Of a stretch of DNA of 64,000 nucleotides, positions 35,064 to 42,857 are shown in pieces. Location of the stretch: contig URKQ01000001.1 in the NCBI GenBank assembly GCA_900548455.1, forward strand, positions 1 through 64,000. Reading direction: 5' to 3'. The notes below the pieces were generated by a model, which worked only from the letters and a program-made list of their open reading frames with translations, had not been told where the DNA came from and did no database searches. This DNA comes from an uncultured Clostridium sp. (GTDB lineage Bacteria; Bacillota; Clostridia; Clostridiales; Clostridiaceae). The translations under genes were made by a program, and so were the position numbers. Each line of letters starts with the position of its first letter. Within the stretch, counting starts at the first letter, position 1.

Positions 35064-35603
35064 TTACTCTTCATATCCAGCTTTAAAGTCTCTTTTAATA
35101 TTATCAGCTGACTTTGATGCTCCTTCGAAAACACTGTTTACTCCTTCACACTTAAAACTTTTACCAGAAATCGAATATTTATATCCACAGAACAACCCAA
35201 TAACTAATAAAGCTAAAGTTGGTACTGTTAAGAAAATTAATAGCAGAACTGATATAGTTAATGATATTCTTATTGGTTTTTCACCTTTTTTTCTAACTTC
35301 AAAGAAATTTTCATTTCCTTTTTTTATGAACTTTCCAATGAATCTAAATATCTTTCCTATAACTTCCCCAATACCACCAAACTTCTCATCCTTACATTTA
35401 TCTTCTTCTCTTTTACCTTCTTTATAATCATCTTCCTCAGGTTCAATTATAGTAGTTTTATCTTTTTGTATTTTTCCTATTCTCTCTAAATAAACAATGG
35501 CATCTAAAATGTCTCCATTACATTTTTCTAATACTTCCTCCGCTTCTTCACGACTTATATTAGCCTTTTCTATTAAAACTTCAATCATTTCATTTCTTTC
35601 CAT
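35064..35603 (-). CDS. DUF4342 protein with UBA-like N terminus and membrane segment (copy 2)
   Basis: A 179-residue paralogue of 34388-34927. The UBA-like helices (ISREEAEEVLEKCNGDILDA) occupy residues 1-45, then an acidic linker. The DUF4342 core carries EVRKKGEKPIRISLTISVLL with a membrane helix about 120-145. The two proteins are recognisably similar at both ends but diverge in the linker. They may form a membrane-associated hetero-complex; this is inference. It follows the anti-sigma gene by about 110 bp. Confidence 0.78.
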   Translation of the reverse strand: MERNEMIEVLIEKANISREEAEEVLEKCNGDILDAIVYLERIGKIQKDKTTIIEPEEDDYKEGKREEDKCKDEKFGGIGEVIGKIFRFIGKFIKKGNENFFEVRKKGEKPIRISLTISVLLLIFLTVPTLALLVIGLFCGYKYSISGKSFKCEGVNSVFEGASKSADNIKRDFKAGYEE

Positions 35604-35714
35604 TTATATTTCCTCCACAAATTAATTTCGTTATCTATCATAGTTATATAATAGTTTCACAAAATTAATCTAAAATATAGGAAAGATTAAAATTAGATTA
35701 AAATCTTTATATAG

Positions 35715-37106
35715 TTACTTTATTTTAACGTAATTTCCAAAATGATTAATCTCATCTGCTCCTACGCCTGATATACTCATGCCACTTTCTGTAAAGTATG
35801 CATCATCCAAATGATCTTCATCTAGCATATAAACTAAATGAATTTCCTTAGATTCCCTTGGTCCAAAATCGCAAAAGAAGAAACTTGTACCTTGGTAATC
35901 TGATCTATCAAAATATATGGAGTTCTTTCCAAATGCAATATCATTACCGCCTCTTTTATCACTAGGAAATGCTTCTAGCGTCCCATCTTCAGCCTTTTTT
36001 CTGTATTCAATAATAGGAGTAACACCTACATTTTTTAATTCTTCATCAAAAGGATTTCTTATAGTTAAAGTTACATAAGCAAACTTTCTTTTAGCCCTTT
36101 CAGTAACATAATTCATTTTATTATTTTCCCATTTAATTGAGACACTTCTTTCATAATCCTTAATCATTCCATCTTCATTAATTGCTTCAAGGTATTCACC
36201 ATAATCCCAAAAATAGTTTTCATTAACTTCTGGTAACTTATCTAGAATTTCAACTTTATTAACCTTATAAATCACTTTCTTTTTAGAGGAACTCTCATCA
36301 ACAGTTTCATCTCCAAGATTAAATACATGATCAGCTGGAACTGCTGGAGCAATATGTTCATCTTCAGTGAATTTTATTTCCCCTGGATTATAAAGCTCTA
36401 AAAATTCTCCTGAAATAACTTCATATTTAATGTTTTCTGCTACTTTCTTAAGTTCATCTAATGAAACTGTACCTCCAACTGTAATAATCTGACCATCTTC
36501 TTCATAAATTAGGTCAATAGAATTTTTGTATCTGTCACCTTCAGTTGTTGTAATTATAGCTCTTACCCCTCCAATAGTAGTTTCCTCTACATTACTTATA
36601 CAGCCACTAATAGGTTGGTATATATAATCATTCTGATATATAAGTATACCCTCTTCTCCACTAGGCTCTCCATTTGGCGAATATTTTCCTGGAGCATTTG
36701 CAAGTGGTAAATATCCCTCTGGAAGATATTCTGGTGTAATATTAATTAATGGGATTTCAGTAATATCTGCTTCCGATTGTACATCATAGGTAACTGTACC
36801 TTCCTCTTCGTCTCTAATTGTTGTAATCATATATTTTCTACATAAACCATATGCTGTTGCTGATATTGCTAAAGTAGCTGTAATTGCAGCAACAAGCACT
36901 ATTATTTTTTTCTTCATCATTCCCTTACTACTTTTACTATGAAGAGAATTGAGCTTTTTATAGCTTTGACTTTTAATCATTTTCATCTTTTCAGCTTTAT
37001 ACTCCTTTGAAAAATTATGTGGCTCTGTAAATTTGTCAAACTCCTCCATAGCATCTTCTTGTCCAATAAGGTATTCTAAGCTGTCTATATCAAATTTATT
37101 ATCCAT
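35715..37106 (-). CDS. Membrane anti-sigma factor with DUF4179-like region
   Basis: A 463-residue single-pass protein. The cytoplasmic N terminus (about 1-65), which would bind sigma, is followed by a transmembrane helix (about 68-87, IIVLVAAITATLAISATAYG). A long extracellular part holds a DUF4367-like domain (about 115-245; ITVGGTVSLDELKKVAENIK) and a C-terminal beta domain (about 260-460). It starts 8 bp inside the end of the sigma gene, the usual arrangement for an anti-sigma. A codon at 37115 is in frame, but 37106 fits the ribosome site. Confidence 0.83.
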   Translation of the reverse strand: MDNKFDIDSLEYLIGQEDAMEEFDKFTEPHNFSKEYKAEKMKMIKSQSYKKLNSLHSKSSKGMMKKKIIVLVAAITATLAISATAYGLCRKYMITTIRDEEEGTVTYDVQSEADITEIPLINITPEYLPEGYLPLANAPGKYSPNGEPSGEEGILIYQNDYIYQPISGCISNVEETTIGGVRAIITTTEGDRYKNSIDLIYEEDGQIITVGGTVSLDELKKVAENIKYEVISGEFLELYNPGEIKFTEDEHIAPAVPADHVFNLGDETVDESSSKKKVIYKVNKVEILDKLPEVNENYFWDYGEYLEAINEDGMIKDYERSVSIKWENNKMNYVTERAKRKFAYVTLTIRNPFDEELKNVGVTPIIEYRKKAEDGTLEAFPSDKRGGNDIAFGKNSIYFDRSDYQGTSFFFCDFGPRESKEIHLVYMLDEDHLDDAYFTESGMSISGVGADEINHFGNYVKIK

Positions 37107-37653
37107 ACAATTCATCTCCCATCATTTCTTTTTCCATCATTTCTCTGAGAAGTTTTCTTGCACGTTCATACCTTTTAGCAGCCACTTTCTCACTTATATC
37201 TAACAATATAGATATTTCTTTATAACTAAGCTCGTAATAACAACGATACCTAATTATTTCACGATATTTCAATGGTAACTTTGAAGTAAATTGTATAACT
37301 ATTTCTCTATCTTCTATGGTTTTTACAGAATCCAATCCATGTATCCCTTCACTTATTAAAGATTCATCTACACCTTTATTAAACATCTCAGCTTCTCTTC
37401 TATTCTTACGATAAATATCAATTGCAGCATTTTTTATTGTGTACATCATTAATCGCTTAGTCTCTACACTTGACACCCTATTGATTTCTTCAAGGTGTGG
37501 AATTATCTTAATAAATGCATCTTGAACTGCATCTTCTGCTTGACCAATATTATTTAAAATTGAATATGCAACACCATACATTTTATTTTCATAAGTGTTA
37601 TAAAGCTGCTCTATTTTATTGTGTTGAAAATTTTCATGGGATAAAAGTTTCAC
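37099..37653 (-). CDS. ECF RNA polymerase sigma factor
   Basis: A 184-residue sigma-70-family factor. Region 2 (about 20-90) carries YSILNNIGQAEDAVQDAFIK and the DNA-melting helix. Region 4 (about 125-175) carries LPLKYREIIRYRCYYELSYKE and the recognition helix. It starts with GTG. It is co-transcribed with the overlapping membrane anti-sigma gene. Such pairs sense envelope stress; the target promoters are not known. The two DUF4342 genes downstream are candidates. Confidence 0.9.
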   Translation of the reverse strand: MKLLSHENFQHNKIEQLYNTYENKMYGVAYSILNNIGQAEDAVQDAFIKIIPHLEEINRVSSVETKRLMMYTIKNAAIDIYRKNRREAEMFNKGVDESLISEGIHGLDSVKTIEDREIVIQFTSKLPLKYREIIRYRCYYELSYKEISILLDISEKVAAKRYERARKLLREMMEKEMMGDELYG

Positions 37654-37788
37654 TTAATCACTTCCTATCTTAAGAGTACTCTCAACTAATATAACGAAGG
37701 AAATTTAAATTTGCGACATCTTTATATGTAAAATATAAACTTTAATGCCTAAAACTCTCTTCAACCACTACTTTTTAGACATTAAAAA

Positions 37789-37812
37789 AGGCTGTAGCTT
37801 TTACTACAACCT
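37789..37812 (-). terminator. Terminator after eutP
   Basis: Arms AGGCTGTAG / CTACAACCT with a 6-nt loop just beyond the eutP stop codon. Confidence 0.6.
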
Positions 37813-37828
37813 ATAAAAAATCAATTTA

Positions 37829-38308
37829 TTATATTAAGATATCGTCCTTTGCTTTAGCTTCTTCCCAAGGAAGAACATCTCCATCTTCTTTTAAATATTC
37901 TAAAATATCCGGAATGCCTTCACCTGTATAAGAGCTCACACAAAAGATTTTTTCACACCCAGCTAATTTAAGCCATCGTACAGCTTGTTCAACATCTGCA
38001 TCACGATGATCTTTTTTAGTTACAATTCCTATAACTTCTCTAGTTGCAATTGCGCATACACATGGTGGATAAAGACAATATGGTTCTATTGCACTAACAA
38101 GTAATCCTATAACATTAGCTTCATAGGAATATATAGCTAGTGCCCCTGAAAGAGTTGCCGTTTCTGCATATTCTCCAGGTGTATCGATAATTACATCATA
38201 ATTATTAACATATTGAGTCTTATGATATCTGATTTTTTCTCCCTTTAATGCTTGAGTTAATGTAGTCTTCCCCGCTTCACTCCTACCTACAAGCATAATT
38301 TTCTTCAC
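37829..38308 (-). CDS. eutP: EutP/PduV-family P-loop protein
   Basis: A 159-residue Ras-like GTPase-fold protein. Walker A GRSEAGKTTL (residues 8-17), switch segment DTPGEYAE and the NKxD-like ITKKDHRD are visible. EutP/PduV proteins are associated with bacterial microcompartments; EutP of Salmonella has been reported to act as an acetate kinase, and PduV may position the shell. It starts with GTG, 6 bp after the eutS stop. The pair stands alone, with no metabolic eut or pdu enzymes within the window. Confidence 0.9.
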   Translation of the reverse strand: MKKIMLVGRSEAGKTTLTQALKGEKIRYHKTQYVNNYDVIIDTPGEYAETATLSGALAIYSYEANVIGLLVSAIEPYCLYPPCVCAIATREVIGIVTKKDHRDADVEQAVRWLKLAGCEKIFCVSSYTGEGIPDILEYLKEDGDVLPWEEAKAKDDILI

Positions 38309-38314
38309 AGAAAG

Positions 38315-38698
38315 TTACCTTCTTGTTATTTTGCAGCTGGCAAATTCTAACTCGCGGGTAAAATATGAAACGATTTCTTCTATAGCTGTATCTACTTCAG
38401 ATAAAGCTCCTGTAATAATTAAAGTACCACTAAATCTATCTACAAAACCTAAATACACGTCACTAGATTTTATTGCAATATCACTTGCTATAACTGCTGA
38501 TTCTGGTGGTGTTATATTTAATATTCCAATAGCTGAATTTCCAAAGTCAACTTCTGGATTTAAGCCAAGTTTCTTATATACTATAGGTCTTGGTCCCCCT
38601 ATGATATGAGCCAATGAAATCTGCTTTCCTGGAACACTTTCCTGTATAATTCTCAATCTTCCTTCTGAATCTTCTGGTATTAAATCTTTAATGTCCAT
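38315..38698 (-). CDS. eutS: EutS-type bacterial microcompartment shell protein
   Basis: A 127-residue circularly permuted BMC-domain hexamer protein. RIIQESVPGKQISLAHIIGG, the segment AIGILNITPPESAVIASDIA, and GFVDRFSGTLIITG match EutS/PduU shells. An in-frame ATG 30 nt upstream is rejected because GGAGGGG stands directly before the ATG at 38698. It carries a short N-terminal extension compared with the roughly 115-residue family average. It is co-transcribed with eutP, without other shell or enzyme genes. Confidence 0.92.
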   Translation of the reverse strand: MDIKDLIPEDSEGRLRIIQESVPGKQISLAHIIGGPRPIVYKKLGLNPEVDFGNSAIGILNITPPESAVIASDIAIKSSDVYLGFVDRFSGTLIITGALSEVDTAIEEIVSYFTRELEFASCKITRR

Positions 38699-38908
38699 TT
38701 TCCCCTCCACTAATCTTAAGTTTTTCAAAAAATTATAATTTATGTTAATTTAAAGTTTCAAAATCTTTTGTTATAATAAAAAATATATCACCACTGAAGT
38801 TTTTTGTCAATTTACAACAAATCAGTGATTATTTTTACAATACAAATAAGTCTATTAGAATTGCATAATTATGACTGACTTCATCTAATCCCATATATGC
38901 TTTAGTTA

Positions 38909-40090
38909 TTAATCCCACTGTCCTGGAAATCTTAATTTCTGTAGTTTTGGAAATTTCTTATTATATTCTTCAACTTCATCCTTTGAAAGATTTTCAAAGA
39001 CATGTGATTCATAGAACTTTCCTTTAATACCTTTCATACTTCCTTCTTTCAATTCAATTGCCATAAATGCATCAAAGTTTTTACCATCAGCTGTTGTAAT
39101 ATTAAAATTATCACATGTTTTAAATCCTAGTCGAGGATAATAGTCGGGCTCTCCAAAAATCACAATTCCTTTATACCCTTCATTTGCAGCTAAAATCATT
39201 GTTTCCCTAAATAACAATTCACCAACTCCACATCCCTGCCACTTTGGTTCTACGCAAAGTGGTCCAAATGTTATAACTTCATGTGTATCTAGTCCATCAA
39301 TAACTTTTGCCTTTGAATACATTATACATCCTATTACCTGTCCATCCTTTACTGCTATTCTACTTAGTTTAGGCAGATATTCTTCACTTTCACGTAATTT
39401 ATGCACAAGATAATGTTCATCACATCCAAGATGATGTTTATTCCAAAATGCATGCTGTGCCATCAGTTCTACATTATGCCAGTCATCCTTTGTTTCCATT
39501 CGAATTTCTATATCATCACCATTTAATCTTTTCTTTTTTTGTGGAAACCATCCAAGTTCTAATCTTACTTCTTTTCTTTGTAAATCATTATTTTTATAGC
39601 AACACGTATCCATGCCAATAAAATTAAATCCCTCATGCCTATAAAAATCCACTGCATTAACATTACATGATTGTGTTTCAAGTATTACTGCCCTACGTCG
39701 TTCTCTTCGTGCTTGTTCCTTAGCCATCTCTATTAATGCATGACCTATTCCTTGCTTTTGATATTTCGCTGATACCCAAAGTTCTGTAATTCTTAAACGA
39801 TTAGACCATAATTCTTGGTCTGTTTCAATTGCCGCAATTAGTTCATTATTAACAATAACTCCCCAAGCATAAGCATTCTCCCAATGATCTTCATACAATT
39901 TATCTGGGAAATCATATTCCTCTGGAGAATGAGTTACTGTTTTTTCAAAATCCTTCTTTTCTATATGAATATCAAGTCCATTATCTGTTTCATTTACTAC
40001 AACATCATAATATTTATCTGTTTTGTATCCTATTGGAATTATAGTTCCCTTCCACTTATCTTTTGGTAGATGTACAATTTCATATTCCAT
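38909..40090 (-). CDS. Tandem GNAT acetyltransferase
   Basis: A 393-residue protein with two GNAT domains. The first (about 75-175) contains LWVSAKYQKQGIGHALIEMA and AVDFYRHEGF. The second (about 195-345) contains GPLCVEPKWQGCGVGELLF and PDYYPRLGF, typical of predicted N-acetyltransferase YhbS-like proteins. Both acetyl-CoA loops are intact, so both halves may be active. The substrate is unknown. It has a good GGGGAG site. Confidence 0.86.
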   Translation of the reverse strand: MEYEIVHLPKDKWKGTIIPIGYKTDKYYDVVVNETDNGLDIHIEKKDFEKTVTHSPEEYDFPDKLYEDHWENAYAWGVIVNNELIAAIETDQELWSNRLRITELWVSAKYQKQGIGHALIEMAKEQARRERRRAVILETQSCNVNAVDFYRHEGFNFIGMDTCCYKNNDLQRKEVRLELGWFPQKKKRLNGDDIEIRMETKDDWHNVELMAQHAFWNKHHLGCDEHYLVHKLRESEEYLPKLSRIAVKDGQVIGCIMYSKAKVIDGLDTHEVITFGPLCVEPKWQGCGVGELLFRETMILAANEGYKGIVIFGEPDYYPRLGFKTCDNFNITTADGKNFDAFMAIELKEGSMKGIKGKFYESHVFENLSKDEVEEYNKKFPKLQKLRFPGQWD

Positions 40091-40154
40091 AGCATTTACT
40101 CCCCATTCTTTAATTTATAATCCTTTTAAATATTTTTGTAATCATAGTTTTAAA

Positions 40155-40760
40155 TTATAGCTTCAGCCACAAAGCTGGACGAACGCCGCCTGTACACTTA
40201 CCATCAGCTATGTTGCCTTTTAATATATTGTTGCCCTGAATACCGATGTTACCATCACCATGGATGTACACTGCTTTTACATTAACACGACCTGGTGTCC
40301 TAATCCACCACCACCATATTTGCTCTTTATTAGCCTCAAGTCTTGCAATTCGCCTACCGTTGTTTTCATCTTTCCTCTGAAACCAATATCTTTGATTTTT
40401 ACCTGGATTATACAATTTTGGACTGCTATCACCAAAATATTTACACACTACTTCCTCTATGCTTAATAAAAATATTCTATCCCTTGTATCTTCTCCACCT
40501 TTTGTACCATACCACTGATTGTCAGGATTCTTATTTATTACTGGACATATTCTTGATTTATCATCCTTATTAAATCTATCATAAAATTCCCCATTCAGAT
40601 ATTTTCTTAGTGAACAATCAGCCCAGGTTATTCCTACATAAGCATTATGGTAAGGACGTTGTTCTATAATATTTTCAGTTATAATTAAAGCCCTATCATT
40701 TTGTATGTCCAGCACCTGCCAATCATAATTGCCAAATAATATTTTATCACCTACCTGCAT
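40155..40760 (-). CDS. DUF6273 protein with C-type-lectin/FGE-like fold
   Basis: A 201-residue protein of the DUF6273 family. The N-terminal strand VGDKILFGNYDWQVLDIQ is followed by core WADCSLRKYLNGEFYDRF and a C-terminal lectin-type signature, WWWWIRTPGRVNVKAVYIHG and GGVRPALWL. Related folds serve as variable ligand-binding proteins, sometimes as targets of diversity-generating retroelements, but no reverse transcriptase or template repeat is present here. The 3' third is visibly more GC-rich than its surroundings. The dispersed repeat copy 3 supplies a promoter upstream. Confidence 0.8.
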   Translation of the reverse strand: MQVGDKILFGNYDWQVLDIQNDRALIITENIIEQRPYHNAYVGITWADCSLRKYLNGEFYDRFNKDDKSRICPVINKNPDNQWYGTKGGEDTRDRIFLLSIEEVVCKYFGDSSPKLYNPGKNQRYWFQRKDENNGRRIARLEANKEQIWWWWIRTPGRVNVKAVYIHGDGNIGIQGNNILKGNIADGKCTGGVRPALWLKL

Positions 40761-40854
40761 TTTTCTCTCCCATCTATTTATTTATAAACATAATATTCAT
40801 AATCTTTTATATATTTTTGCATTTATCTTTTACCCTAAATATATTACTTAATTC

Positions 40855-40986
40855 ATTATAACATATTTTGTAAATACCATCACTTATAATACAAAATCCT
40901 GGCTTATAAAAATAGCCTTAAGCAACTTATATAAATGCCTAAGAATATAAATCTCGCTCACTTATGATATGGTTCACCGTATCAGT
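40855..40986 (-). repeat. Dispersed terminator-promoter repeat, copy 3
   Basis: Promoter half with extended -10 TGTTATAAT (40855-40863, minus strand) and a decayed hairpin (TAGCCTTAAG ... CCTAAGAATA). The far end ACTTATGATATGGTTCAC matches copy 2. It sits between the membrane-protein stop and the DUF6273 start, the same gene-to-gene position as the other copies. Confidence 0.7.
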
Positions 40987-41020
40987 AATAATAGAGGTTT
41001 TCAAATTGATATATTTATAC

Positions 41021-41944
41021 TTATATTAATTTAACTATAATTTCTTTAAATAAAATAATTGTATCTATAAAAGAATATATAATAATTATAATTATGCTCA
41101 CTATACCTATGTATACTAGCAGCCTTTTTAAAAATAAACTAATTCTTTCAAAAAGTTGATTTATAAACTTATAATTACATCCATATTTTTTTTGAGTAAA
41201 AAACCTTACTGCTGATTTAACCTCAATTAACTTTTCTTTTATCCATACTAAATTATATTTTGTATTAATTCCCCAAATTTTATAATCTAAGAACCTATCA
41301 ATATTCAATCCAAAATAATATGTTCTACGAAGACGACTGCTTCTTAGTATAACATCTCTACGTTCCTCATCACTCATTATCATTTTATCAATATGACAAT
41401 CAAAATGATTCCAATTATAAATCTCTCTGCTAATCTCCTCATTATAAATTGTAGCTGAATATCCATTATATAAATTATTTAATATTATAGGAATCTCCTT
41501 AAGTTTATTATTTTCATAATAAAATGATAAACGCCCTAATAATTGCTTAATAGTCTTATTAGCTTCATTTGCAATTATTACTCTTATAATTTCAACTCTT
41601 TTTCCTTCAACATACTCATATCCTTGCGATATACTTGCACTTATTTCTTTATTACCTGTTGTGTTTAGTTTTATTTTCTGGCTTTCTAAATATTCACTTA
41701 CTTTTTTATTCGATTTTCTATCGCTAACTTTTAAAATATAAATTAATGCAACCATTAATAGTATGAATATAATAAGACTCGGTAACTTATTATAATTTTT
41801 TTCTAAAACTTCTTTCATTTTATTTAGTATCTCTTTAAATTTACTTGATTTTATAATTACGAAATATATAACTACTATTAGTGAGCAAATTGAATATAAA
41901 ATTTTACTTTTTTCTTTTATATAATTAATTACTATCGATTCCAT
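41021..41944 (-). CDS. Hypothetical membrane protein
   Basis: A 307-residue protein not recognised as a named family. Hydrophobic helices lie at about residues 14-32, 54-72 and 272-300, flanking a soluble region of about 200 residues. That region includes GYEYVEGKRVEIIRVIIANE and a basic stretch SSRLRRTYYFG. Its position at the edge of the STAND/zeta block, separated from the STAND gene only by decayed ORFs, makes it a candidate accessory protein of that locus. This is inference. Confidence 0.6.
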   Translation of the reverse strand: MESIVINYIKEKSKILYSICSLIVVIYFVIIKSSKFKEILNKMKEVLEKNYNKLPSLIIFILLMVALIYILKVSDRKSNKKVSEYLESQKIKLNTTGNKEISASISQGYEYVEGKRVEIIRVIIANEANKTIKQLLGRLSFYYENNKLKEIPIILNNLYNGYSATIYNEEISREIYNWNHFDCHIDKMIMSDEERRDVILRSSRLRRTYYFGLNIDRFLDYKIWGINTKYNLVWIKEKLIEVKSAVRFFTQKKYGCNYKFINQLFERISLFLKRLLVYIGIVSIIIIIIYSFIDTIILFKEIIVKLI

Positions 41945-42087
41945 TATAAAAACTCCTCTATTTTTAAAAGTTACCTTAACTGAAGTATATTCTTATTTTA
42001 CTATATTGTTCTTTACTTTTAAATCTTTCATGACCTTTCTAATATTAATTCCACATACCATTTCTAACTGTATAGTAATTAATGCTT

Positions 42088-42371
42088 TTAAATTTTATTT
42101 ATTTCTTGCTTTAAGATGTCTATGAATTCATCGAAAGAACTCTTTATTAGCTCCATTAACTCTAACTTTGTAACATCTAAACTTCTTGGAATATATCTTT
42201 TATCAGATTTTATTGTATGTTTATATAACCTAAACCTTATTTCTTCTGTATTTTTAGATTTAATATAAATTTACTCTATACAATAGTTATATTCTTCATT
42301 AGCTAAACAATCTTGAACCAATAAATCACAGTACTTAGTGCTTTTTATGACATCTCTTTCTTATTACTCAT
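42088..42371 (-). pseudogene. Decayed ORF of about 92 codons
   Basis: An ATG at 42371 with a GAGAGAGG site begins MSNKKE, then a frameshift near codon 7 leads to DVIKSTKYCDLLVQDC. An in-frame TAA interrupts after CIE. The rest reads IYIKSKNTEEIRFRLYKH...LKQEINKI and stops at 42088. Sequence is protein-like throughout, so it is a recently broken gene. The family is unknown. Bases 41945-42087 hold no gene. Confidence 0.6.
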
Positions 42372-42457
42372 ACCTCTCTCCAGCTATTCTAATCGTAACT
42401 TAGAAAATTCTTCAGTTGTTACTACTACAATTACAATAATCACTTGAAATCAAAAAT

Positions 42458-42486
42458 AGTGAAGAAGTCCAATTAACTCCTTCACT
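42458..42486. terminator. Hairpin between the two decayed ORFs
   Basis: Arms AGTGAAG / CTTCACT with a 15-nt loop. Confidence 0.4.
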
Positions 42487-42523
42487 ACATTCAATTACAT
42501 AAGTATATTATAGTATTATATTT

Positions 42524-42724
42524 TTAACTACCTTGTTTAAGCAATTCAATACAAGCTATATTTTCTGCTATAAAAGTATATGTCCATCTAAATACTCCTA
42601 TATATTTTCACCAGAACCGTAATTACCATCTAGTATTTCTATAATTTTAAACATTCCTTTAACAACCTCTACTAAATAATGATTTGAATTCTTTTAAATT
42701 TGCCCTTAAATAAATATTCTTCAT
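42524..42724 (-). pseudogene. Decayed ORF of about 65 codons
   Basis: An ATG at 42724 opens MKNIYLRANLKEFKS. A frameshift then leads to HYLVEVVKGMFKIIEILDGN, and another shift to GVFRWTYTFIAENIACIELL ending at 42524. The pieces join into one plausible small acidic protein, so it is a broken gene and not non-coding DNA. The family is unknown. It lies directly after the STAND gene. Confidence 0.55.
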
Positions 42725-42753
42725 TATAAATTTATCCTTTTTAGCAAAATTTT

Positions 42754-42786
42754 CTCTGCCAGTAGGTAATTACTACTAGCACAGAG
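42754..42786. terminator. Hairpin downstream of the STAND gene
   Basis: Near-perfect stem (CTCTGCC-AGTAG / CTACTAGC-AGAG type, loop of 7 nt) with a T tail on the plus strand. A second small stem AGTGG/CCACT (42819-42835) lies between it and the STAND stop codon. Confidence 0.5.
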
Positions 42787-42857
42787 ATTTTTATTTTTTA
42801 ATTGCCTACTTGACGGGGAGTGGTTCACACCCACTAGCTAAGCGATTTTTTCGTTTT

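Noticed and set aside
40155..40760. Complete diversity-generating retroelement
   Set aside because: Only the lectin-like protein is present. No reverse transcriptase gene or template repeat could be found in the window.
41945..42857. Retron or CRISPR array in the gene-poor gap
   Set aside because: No reverse transcriptase and no regularly spaced direct repeats. The gap is explained by two broken ORFs and hairpins.
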